Source: Chitinophaga pinensis (GTDB lineage Bacteria; Bacteroidota; Bacteroidia; Chitinophagales; Chitinophagaceae). From it: 10,960 nucleotides of DNA. The stretch is from positions 1 to 10,960 of the forward strand of contig CAMCBE010000032.1 of NCBI GenBank assembly GCA_945872805.1, written 5' to 3'. Shown one piece after another: positions 5,149 to 10,960 of this stretch. The translations under genes were made by a program, and so were the position numbers. The notes under the pieces were generated by a model. The model ran no database searches, was not told the origin of the DNA, and saw only the letters and a list, made by a program, of their open reading frames with translations. Each line of letters opens with the position of its first letter. Position 1 is the stretch's first letter.

Positions 5149-7593
5149 TTAATTATTGATCGAACGAAGAATATCTGCAAATACACCACTTGCTGTTACC
5201 TCTGCTCCAGCCCCTGCACCTTTCACTACGAGTGGTTGATCGCTGTATCGTTCTGTATTAAACAAAACAATATTATCCTTTCCATATAAGTGATACATTT
5301 CGCTCTCTCCTTGTATATGTTGTAATCCAACTGATGCCTTGCCATCTTTGTACGAGGCAACAAATTTTAATTTTGCATTGTTTTTATTGGCATCCTCATA
5401 AAGAGAAGCAAAGTGTTTTTCATGCACTTCAAGTTCTTTGTAAAAATCCTCGACACTTCCATTCATACATGATGCAGGCAAGAATGAATTGCATGCTATA
5501 TCGTCCATTTCTAACTTAATGCCAGACTCTCGAACCAAGATCATGATTTTTCTCATCACATCCATGCCGCTTAAGTCTAACCTCGGATCTGGTTCTGTAT
5601 ATCCTTCATCCTGTGCTTCTTTTACCACCTTAGCAAACGTCCTGCTGGTATCATAATTATTAAATACAAAATTGAGTGTACCGCTTAATACAGCATCAAT
5701 TTTATTTATTTTGTCTCCACTTCTTGTCAAGTCATTTAATGTTCCAATGATAGGGAGTGCTGCTCCTACGTTGGTTTCGAAAAGGAATTTACAGTTGTAG
5801 GATACTGCCATTTCTTTGAGCGACTTGTATAGATCGTATTTACTTGATGCGGCTATTTTGTTGCACGCTACTACGGACATGCTTTTTTTAAGGGCGAGTT
5901 CATATAATTCCGGGATGTTTGCATTGGCAGTCATGTCTATCATTACACTGTTTCTCAAGTTCATGCTAGTCATGCTTTGCACAAATACTATTGGATTTGC
6001 TTTATCTGCTTTTTCTAAGGTGCTTTCCCATTCTGTTGAGGAAATACCTTTTTCGGAGATAATCATCTTTCTGCTGTTGCACAAACCGATGATGTTTATT
6101 TTAAGGAGTTGAATTGCTTCAATTTTATCTGCTTGTAAGAATATTTGTCGAATCAACTTTTTTCCAACATTTCCCGTACCAATGATGAAAAGGTTTAGTT
6201 CTTTTTTTGTGTTTTCAAAAAAAGCTTCGTGCAGTACGTTTAATGCTTTTCTGCTTTCAGCTGTTTTGATGACGGTCGAAATATTTCGTTCATTTGATCC
6301 TTGTGCAATAGCGCGTATATTGATACCATTTCTTCCTAAGGCCGAGAACATTCTTCCGCTAATACCAGGATGGCTTTTCATTTTATCGCCAACAAGTCCA
6401 AGGATAGAGAGATCTTCTTCCACTAGTATGGGCTTGATGATTCCTGTGGAAATTTCTTCTTTAAAAGTATCACTCAGCGTTTTTAAAGCGAGGGTTGAAT
6501 TGTTATGATTTACTCCTACACAAATTGAATGTTCTGATGCGCCTTGTGTAATAAGTATAATATTTATGCCAGCATCATTTAACGAGCTAAACATTTTTTT
6601 AGAAAAACCAGGAACACCAATCATTCCACTACCTTCTACATTGACTAGTGATATATTGGTGAGGTTTGAAATTCCTTTAATGATCTCGTCTGTATGTACT
6701 TCTTCGTTTGAGATATTTGTGCCTTCACGTTCGGGAGAAGCAATTGATTTTATATGAATTGGCAATCCTTTCTTAAGAATTAATTCCATTGCCGGAGGGT
6801 AGAAGATAGTCGCTTCGAAGTGGGATAATTCCATCGCCTCTTCATAGTTGATTTGTTTAATAATACGGGCATTGTTAACTAATGCCGGATCTGCTGTCAT
6901 CATCCCTGTAGATAAGGTCCATATTTCCAATACCGATGGATCTAATAGGGTAGATATTACTGATGCGCTGATGTCTGCTCCTCCTTTGCCTAGGTGTACA
7001 TTGCTTTGGGTCATTGATTTTGCAATCGCCCCAGGCAAAATAATAGCTTCTAATCCGTTTTCGAACTTTATGTTGCTGAGGTTTTTAGCCGTTGCGGGAC
7101 TATTCAATAATTTTATTTTCTGGCTATTATCAAAAACAAGGTATTCTCTTGCATCAACCCATGATGAATGTATTCCTTCTGATTTGATGCATGCCGCCAA
7201 TAGGTATGAGCTAAGTATGGATCCATAGCAGCGAATGCTTTCGATGGCACTTTCCGGACTTTCTCCGAGTAGTGAGATGCCTTTATATAAGTTGTCTATT
7301 TCATTGAAGCGTTGCTTTAGAAAACTCAATACACTGCTTTGTTCTTGTACAGGGATGAGTGCCCTTGCAAAATCTAAATGTTCAGTTTCAAGGCTTGATA
7401 ACAAGTCTAGGTAAGTAGCATTCTTTTGAACTGCCAATGCGGCTATGCTGATTAAGCTTTCTTCTGTGGGATGGTTAGAAGGTATAACTATGGCAAGAGT
7501 ATCCTTTTTTACCTGGGTGGTAATGATTTCAACGGCTTTTTTGTATCCTTCTTTGTTTGAAAACAGATTGCCTTCGAATTTTAAAACTTTCAT
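5149..7593 (-). CDS. thrA: ThrA: homoserine dehydrogenase fused to a degenerate aspartokinase domain
   Basis: An 814-residue fusion, the normal ThrA length. Residues 1-295 form the aspartokinase fold, 315-458 a tandem ACT regulatory region (GSGMIGVPGFSKKMFSSL; GDKMKSHPGISGRMFSAL), and 465-814 homoserine dehydrogenase. The dehydrogenase looks active: GTGNVG (472-477), CNKIA with Lys579, ETNVGAALPIIGTLNDL, EPDPRLDLSGMDVMRK with Glu667, Asp678 and Lys682, and GAGAGAEVTASGVFAD at the end. The kinase half is eroded: KFGGTS reads KFEGNL (5-10), the SxxGxTD region reads PSNHPTE (38-44), SFGERLS reads CYGSILS (122-128), GRGGSD reads GKGGAD (202-207), WTDVDG reads WTLSTG (225-230) and SHFGA reads SHFEA (257-261). 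The frame is open throughout. Catalysed step with certainty: aspartate semialdehyde to homoserine; kinase activity is doubtful. It leads thrABC, 9 bp before thrB, behind a threonine-rich leader ORF. Confidence 0.93.
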   Translation of the reverse strand: MKVLKFEGNLFSNKEGYKKAVEIITTQVKKDTLAIVIPSNHPTEESLISIAALAVQKNATYLDLLSSLETEHLDFARALIPVQEQSSVLSFLKQRFNEIDNLYKGISLLGESPESAIESIRCYGSILSSYLLAACIKSEGIHSSWVDAREYLVFDNSQKIKLLNSPATAKNLSNIKFENGLEAIILPGAIAKSMTQSNVHLGKGGADISASVISTLLDPSVLEIWTLSTGMMTADPALVNNARIIKQINYEEAMELSHFEATIFYPPAMELILKKGLPIHIKSIASPEREGTNISNEEVHTDEIIKGISNLTNISLVNVEGSGMIGVPGFSKKMFSSLNDAGINIILITQGASEHSICVGVNHNNSTLALKTLSDTFKEEISTGIIKPILVEEDLSILGLVGDKMKSHPGISGRMFSALGRNGINIRAIAQGSNERNISTVIKTAESRKALNVLHEAFFENTKKELNLFIIGTGNVGKKLIRQIFLQADKIEAIQLLKINIIGLCNSRKMIISEKGISSTEWESTLEKADKANPIVFVQSMTSMNLRNSVMIDMTANANIPELYELALKKSMSVVACNKIAASSKYDLYKSLKEMAVSYNCKFLFETNVGAALPIIGTLNDLTRSGDKINKIDAVLSGTLNFVFNNYDTSRTFAKVVKEAQDEGYTEPDPRLDLSGMDVMRKIMILVRESGIKLEMDDIACNSFLPASCMNGSVEDFYKELEVHEKHFASLYEDANKNNAKLKFVASYKDGKASVGLQHIQGESEMYHLYGKDNIVLFNTERYSDQPLVVKGAGAGAEVTASGVFADILRSINN

Positions 7594-7673
7594 GATATTA
7601 ATGATATTGTATGATGGATTTTAGGAATCCTGTTTGTGTTTTAGCAAATGCCCTTTGGTAATATGGAATTATT

Positions 7674-7689
7674 CAACCCTAACGGGTTG
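7674..7689 (-). promoter_or_regulatory. Attenuator-like hairpin at the leader-peptide stop codon
   Basis: In the minus-strand transcript CAACCC and GGGTTG form a 6-bp stem around GTTA. The left arm overlaps the last Thr-Thr-Arg codons of the leader ORF and the stop codon is in the loop region. A ribosome stalled on those threonine codons would prevent this stem from forming, as expected for attenuation. No U-run follows, so it is not a classical terminator. Confidence 0.4.
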
Positions 7690-7765
7690 TTGTAGAGAAC
7701 GTGGCAGTTATTACAGTTATTGTCTGCAATGGAAATAATGTAATATGTTGGTGTGTTTCTGCCAT
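7679..7765 (-). CDS. thrL: Threonine/isoleucine-rich leader peptide of the thr operon
   Basis: A 28-codon ORF on the thrA strand, ATG at 7763-7765 and TAG at 7679-7681, ending 85 bp before thrA. Nine of its 28 residues are threonine and three are isoleucine; the second half reads TITVITATFSTTTR. This resembles the composition of E. coli ThrL, though not its sequence, and fits a leader whose translation senses charged tRNA-Thr and tRNA-Ile. A 9-nt tandem repeat (AATAACTGT / AATAACTGC) encodes the ITV-IT part. The run of three Thr codons at the end overlaps the arm of a hairpin. A promoter-like TAACTTTG lies 12 bp before the ATG, so the leader would be translated almost from the transcript's 5' end. 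The peptide itself probably has no function. The assignment is inferred from composition, strand and position. Confidence 0.72.
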   Translation of the reverse strand: MAETHQHITLFPLQTITVITATFSTTTR

Positions 7766-7777
7766 AGTTTTGAAGTT

Positions 7778-7785
7778 CAAAGTTA
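7778..7785 (-). promoter_or_regulatory. Candidate -7 promoter box of the thr operon
   Basis: The minus strand reads TAACTTTG, an exact match to the Bacteroidota -7 box TAnnTTTG, just upstream of the leader ORF. A long A-tract (A5-T-A10 on the minus strand, 7807-7822) lies about 22 bp upstream, where an UP-like element would be. No TTG is seen at the -33 position. It would start the mRNA near 7771-7773, a few bases before the leader ATG. Confidence 0.45.
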
Positions 7786-7859
7786 AGGAGAAAGAGGTAT
7801 TTGCGATTTTTTTTTTATTTTTACGGGATTGCCCGCCTTAATACCATTAATATAACAAC

Positions 7860-10439
7860 ATGTATCAATCATCAGCCCTGGAAATGCGGAAGTTTAATAA
7901 TGAGGTGGGCATCAAGTTTCAACTCTATAATAGCCTATTTACCTCCCTTCCTTTTCATAAAATTGAGAAGACAGGCATTCTTCTTTCTTTGCTTCAGTCT
8001 AATTGTGAGGAAGGATTCAAGAAGAAGATGAGTCCTCTTGAAATTCTTGCGGATTTCTTTACTCGCCATACCACGTATACTAACGAACAGCAGCAACTAG
8101 ACCTTCTGTTTAGGGTTGTGCAATATGTTGAGCGTCAGGTGGTGCTTTTTGATGCCTTAGAGGATGCCGCATTCCCCCGGTTAAATGATATGAAGGGGTT
8201 GGGTACGCTGAAGCATCTTGAAGGAGAAGTAGGGCAGCATGATAAAGGGTTGGCATTACAGAAAAAGTTAAAAGAATTTGCTGTTCGATTGGTGTTGACA
8301 GCCCACCCTACCCAGTTTTATCCAGGATCAGTGTTGGGTATTATTAATGACTTGTCTAAGGCCATTGCAGAAAATGATTTAAATCAAATTAATATCTTCC
8401 TTCAGCAATTAGGTAAAACACCCTTTTTTAATAAGATAAAGCCCACTCCATTCGATGAGGCGATTAGTCTTGTATGGTATCTTGAAAATGTATTTTATGC
8501 TGCCAGTGGTAAAATTGTATCATCATTAAAAAATCAATACCCTGATTCTTTCGATCCATCTAATCCAATTATCAATATGGGTTTTTGGCCTGGTGGTGAT
8601 CGCGATGGAAATCCATTCGTTACCAGTGATATTACCTTAAGTGTGGCTGAGGCACTTCGTGGTAGTATTATAAAATGTTATTACCTCGATATTAGAAAAC
8701 TGAGGAGACGATTGACGTTTGAAGGGATTGAAGGCAAGTTGATTGACTTAGAAAAAAAGCTTTATAATAATATTTTCATTCCTGGACAGCGAACTAACCT
8801 TTCTAAAGAAGAGATTTTAAAAACCTTACACGAGATAAGGGAAACGATTGTCTATAATCACAACAGTCTCTTCTTGAATCTAGTCGACGGATTAATAAGC
8901 AGGGTACAGTTATTTGGATTACATTTTGCGTCATTGGATATTCGTCAGGATAGTGCCGTGCATACTAAAGTTATTAAAGAACTTTCCACCCATGTCAATA
9001 CAGGTAAAGTTGCTTATGGTGATATGAGTGATGAAGAAAAGATTAAATGGCTTTCCTCATTAAATACAAGTATAGAAGCAACGCCCGAGATGGATTCTAT
9101 TGTATCAGATACTTTACAGTCAGTAAAAAGCATAAAAGATATTCAAAGCTTTAATGGTAAGGCAGGATGTGAGCGTTATATCATCAGCCAATGCAATAGT
9201 GCTGTGAATGTTTTAGAAGTATTTGGGCTCTTTGTTTTCGGCGGTTGGAAAAGAGATGCTATTTCGGTGGATATCATTCCTCTTTTTGAAACGATTGACG
9301 ACTTAAAGAAGGCTGCAAAAGTGATGAGTGAATTGTATAGTTTTCCATTATATAAAGATCATTTAAAACGTCGTGGCCAACGCCAGACTGTAATGCTTGG
9401 TTTCAGCGATGGAACGAAAGATGGTGGATACATGATGGCAAACTATAGTATTTACCAAGCCAAGCAGGAATTGACATCTGTTTCAGCAAAATTCGGCATT
9501 GATATCATCTTTTTTGATGGAAGGGGAGGTCCGCCTGCACGAGGTGGTGGAAAGACACATAAGTTTTATGCTTCAATGGGTAGTGATATCGCGAATAAAG
9601 AAATTCAGTTGACCGTTCAAGGACAAACTGTTAGTTCAAATTTTGGGACTACCGATGCAGCACAATTTAACATTGAACAGTTGATCAATGCGGGGATTGG
9701 CAATGATCTTTTTTCTGATGGGAAAAGCACATTTAGCGATCAGGAAAAAGACTTGATGCAGCAACTAGCTGACGAAAGTTATAAGTCATATAAGAGCTTA
9801 AAAGAACATCCACATTTTTTAGATTACTTAGTGCATGTAAGTCCACTTCGATTTTATGCAGAAACAAATATAGGGAGTAGACCAACAAAGAGAGGTGCTA
9901 CCTCAACATTGTCTTTGAATGATTTGAGGGCAATACCTTTTGTGGGTGCATGGAGTCAGTTGAAGCAAAATGTGACGGGGTATTATGGTGTTGGCACTGC
10001 CTTAAAAACAATGGATGATCTTGGTGTGATGCCTGACCTCAGGGCGTTGTACAGGCGTTCGGCATTTTTCAGGACGTTGATTGATAACTGTGAAATGGCG
10101 ATGAAAAAATGCTTTTTCCCGTTGACGGCATTTATTGCGGATCATCCAATTTATGGGGAACTCTGGAGAAGTATTGAAGCGGAATTTGAACTTACGAAGC
10201 GATACATCCTAATGCTTTCTGGAAAAACTGAATTGATGGCAGATTATCCGATAGAGCGAATTTCTATACAAACCCGCGAGCGAATCGTACTTCCGTTAAC
10301 GACCATTCAGCAATATGCTATCACTAAAGTGAGGGAGATGGATGAAAAAAATATTGAATCGCCTACAAGAAAGGCCTATGAGAAGTTGGTGATGCGTTGT
10401 TCTTTCGGCATTATTAATGCGGGAAGGAATTCGGCCTAG
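7860..10439 (+). CDS. ppc: Phosphoenolpyruvate carboxylase
   Basis: Cytoplasmic anaplerotic enzyme that carboxylates PEP with bicarbonate to oxaloacetate. Its 859 residues compare with about 880 for the E. coli enzyme. Visible motifs: the catalytic histidine loop LTAHPTQFYPG (His149), PGGDRDGNP (244-252), LFGLHFASLDIRQDS (351-365), IPLFETIDDL, the signature MLGFSDGTKDGGY (512-524), the mobile loop GRGGPPARGGGKTH (554-567), and IGSRPTKRG (671-679) followed by LRAIPFVGAWSQ. The C-terminus ends AGRNSA, where classical enzymes end near RNTG; Asn857 and Arg806 match the positions I recall for the aspartate inhibitor site. HPTQFYP replaces HPTEAxRR of the classical group, so this is a divergent lineage. 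Start: ATG at 7860; an in-frame ATG at 7884 is also possible. It is divergent from thrABC, whose substrate aspartate comes from its product. Confidence 0.95.
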   Translation: MYQSSALEMRKFNNEVGIKFQLYNSLFTSLPFHKIEKTGILLSLLQSNCEEGFKKKMSPLEILADFFTRHTTYTNEQQQLDLLFRVVQYVERQVVLFDALEDAAFPRLNDMKGLGTLKHLEGEVGQHDKGLALQKKLKEFAVRLVLTAHPTQFYPGSVLGIINDLSKAIAENDLNQINIFLQQLGKTPFFNKIKPTPFDEAISLVWYLENVFYAASGKIVSSLKNQYPDSFDPSNPIINMGFWPGGDRDGNPFVTSDITLSVAEALRGSIIKCYYLDIRKLRRRLTFEGIEGKLIDLEKKLYNNIFIPGQRTNLSKEEILKTLHEIRETIVYNHNSLFLNLVDGLISRVQLFGLHFASLDIRQDSAVHTKVIKELSTHVNTGKVAYGDMSDEEKIKWLSSLNTSIEATPEMDSIVSDTLQSVKSIKDIQSFNGKAGCERYIISQCNSAVNVLEVFGLFVFGGWKRDAISVDIIPLFETIDDLKKAAKVMSELYSFPLYKDHLKRRGQRQTVMLGFSDGTKDGGYMMANYSIYQAKQELTSVSAKFGIDIIFFDGRGGPPARGGGKTHKFYASMGSDIANKEIQLTVQGQTVSSNFGTTDAAQFNIEQLINAGIGNDLFSDGKSTFSDQEKDLMQQLADESYKSYKSLKEHPHFLDYLVHVSPLRFYAETNIGSRPTKRGATSTLSLNDLRAIPFVGAWSQLKQNVTGYYGVGTALKTMDDLGVMPDLRALYRRSAFFRTLIDNCEMAMKKCFFPLTAFIADHPIYGELWRSIEAEFELTKRYILMLSGKTELMADYPIERISIQTRERIVLPLTTIQQYAITKVREMDEKNIESPTRKAYEKLVMRCSFGIINAGRNSA

Positions 10440-10440
10440 C

Positions 10441-10503
10441 GAGGCGTGAGATATTAGATTTGAGACATGAGGCTGTTGACTCTCAACTTGTATCTCACAC
10501 CTC
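10441..10503. repeat. Imperfect palindromic element downstream of ppc
   Basis: Begins one base after the ppc stop region. The outer arms GAGGCGTGAGATA (10441-10453) and TATCTCACACCTC (10491-10503) match at 12 of 13 positions. Inner arms TTGAGA (10460-10465) and TCTCAA (10481-10486) extend the palindrome around a 15-nt loop. The GTGAGATA / TTGAGA / ATGAGG wording is itself internally repetitive. It resembles an interspersed REP-like palindrome and lies between convergent ppc and the mgtC-like gene, where it could end transcription from both sides. No strong T-tract. Confidence 0.55.
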
Positions 10504-10513
10504 ACTTCTTGTC

Positions 10514-10834
10514 TTAGTCTGCATCTTTAAGATAGTTGATGTTTAACTTTTTTTCAACCCGCTCAAAGATACATATTACACCAACCAATAATAGGGTTAG
10601 TACAATTGGAATTAAGTATAAATTCCTTCCGATAAGTATGCTTATTCCACTCATTGCCCAAATGAATGCAGCGGTGGTTACACCTGTAACTTTATTATCT
10701 GATTTCACGATGGCGCCAGCACCCCCAAAGCCAATTCCGGTATCTATTTGTCCAATAATTCTAGTAGAGTCGATTATTGGGTATTTTTCGGCGAGGTAAA
10801 ATCCAATCCATGCATAGAGGTGCAGCCAATTCAT
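10514..10834 (-). CDS. MgtC/SapB-family membrane protein lacking its N-terminal part (probable remnant)
   Basis: 106 residues that match the middle and end of the MgtC/SapB domain: STRIIGQIDTGIGFGGAGAI (23-42) then VTGVTTAAFIWAMSGI (49-64), followed by a hydrophobic helix and a charged tail. The family normally begins with a membrane segment and an ER..G..AGLRT-type motif about 40-50 residues earlier; here the protein starts within the second helix (MNWLHLYAWIGFYL). None of the missing part is visible in other frames of the 86 bp upstream, which lead into the divergent RRM gene. So the gene looks 5'-truncated by deletion rather than frameshifted. Short natural versions cannot be ruled out. 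Intact members are inner-membrane proteins tied to magnesium limitation or stress; function here is doubtful. Confidence 0.65.
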   Translation of the reverse strand: MNWLHLYAWIGFYLAEKYPIIDSTRIIGQIDTGIGFGGAGAIVKSDNKVTGVTTAAFIWAMSGISILIGRNLYLIPIVLTLLLVGVICIFERVEKKLNINYLKDAD

Positions 10835-10920
10835 TTGTTTTTTTAATGATTCTACTATTTTGTGTTAATATTTTATAATAAAAGGCATTCTTTATTTAAC
10901 TTCATGCAAAGAAATTTTTT

Positions 10921-10960
10921 ATGAATATTTTTGTTGCAGGTCTTCCTTACGATCTTGATG
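10921..10960 (+). CDS. RRM-domain RNA-binding protein, N-terminal 13 codons (partial)
   Basis: An ATG at 10921-10923 opens a frame reading MNIFVAGLPYDLD to the window edge. IFVAGL fits the RNP-2 motif that begins an RNA recognition motif, and Bacteroidota commonly encode short single-RRM proteins starting MNIFV. The rest lies outside the window. It is divergent from the mgtC-like fragment across 86 AT-rich bases with no exact promoter match; TATTTTG at 10856 is one base short of the -7 consensus. Confidence 0.7.
   Translation, partial: MNIFVAGLPYDLD

Larger units (their letters stand above)
7594..7859. other. 266-bp divergent intergenic region between thrA and ppc
   Basis: Holds the control signals of two divergent transcripts. 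On the minus strand there is a promoter-like box, the leader ORF and a hairpin at its stop. After the hairpin comes an 80-nt stretch toward thrA that is poor in G and has no U-run terminator; a weak GGATT/AATCC stem lies in it. On the plus strand there is a T10-A-T5 tract (7807-7822) and a small CGGG-attg-CCCG hairpin (7824-7835) upstream of ppc. Confidence 0.7.

Noticed and set aside
7765..7772. TAGTTTTG as the -7 promoter box of ppc
   Set aside because: It matches TAnnTTTG, but the nearest TTG is only 14 bp upstream and it overlaps the thr leader start; not strong enough to list as a feature.
7801..8031. Plus-strand ORF of 76 codons overlapping the ppc start
   Set aside because: It reads low-complexity aromatic residues from the T-tract and overlaps the well-supported ppc frame; no family resemblance.
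10296..10505. Minus-strand ORF across the ppc end and the palindrome
   Set aside because: Antisense to conserved ppc codons and made partly of the repeat; no supporting motif.

Overview
The window looks like a chromosomal segment of a Bacteroidota bacterium, probably an aquatic, light-exposed one. The reasons are: a proteorhodopsin with methionine at the spectral tuning position, a partner blh gene, a bifunctional aspartokinase/homoserine dehydrogenase at the head of a thrABC operon, a divergent-type PEP carboxylase, an RRM RNA-binding protein starting MNIFVAGLPYDLD, low GC, few Shine-Dalgarno sequences, and a TAnnTTTG-type promoter box. No tRNA, rRNA, CRISPR array, transposase or phage gene was seen.

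Layout. (1) 1-580: the tail of an unidentified plus-strand gene converges on a GNAT acetyltransferase; both stop codons lie at a small hairpin. (2) 617-2382, minus strand: a retinal-based phototrophy cassette, proteorhodopsin followed by the Brp/Blh-family beta-carotene dioxygenase that makes its retinal. A 17-bp perfect inverted repeat separates the two genes. (3) 2383-2904: 522 bp without a clear gene, upstream of the rhodopsin. (4) 2905-7593, minus strand: thrA-thrB-thrC with 9-bp gaps, preceded at 7679-7765 by a short ORF very rich in threonine and isoleucine codons that looks like an attenuation leader peptide. (5) 7860-10439, plus strand: PEP carboxylase, divergent from the thr operon. 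(6) 10440-10960: an imperfect palindrome, an MgtC/SapB-family gene lacking its N-terminal part, and the first 13 codons of an RRM protein.

How the genes fit together. PEP carboxylase makes oxaloacetate, the precursor of aspartate. ThrA, ThrB and ThrC take the aspartate branch to threonine, so the divergent pair joins anaplerotic carbon entry to one of its sinks. The rhodopsin/Blh pair supplies light-driven proton pumping, with carotenoid synthesis encoded elsewhere.

Most interesting points: the threonine-rich leader ORF; a ThrA whose aspartokinase half has lost most signature residues while the ACT and homoserine dehydrogenase parts look intact; a glycine at the rhodopsin position associated with carotenoid antenna binding; and the hairpin between rhodopsin and blh. 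Family consensus statements come from memory, not from an alignment run here.
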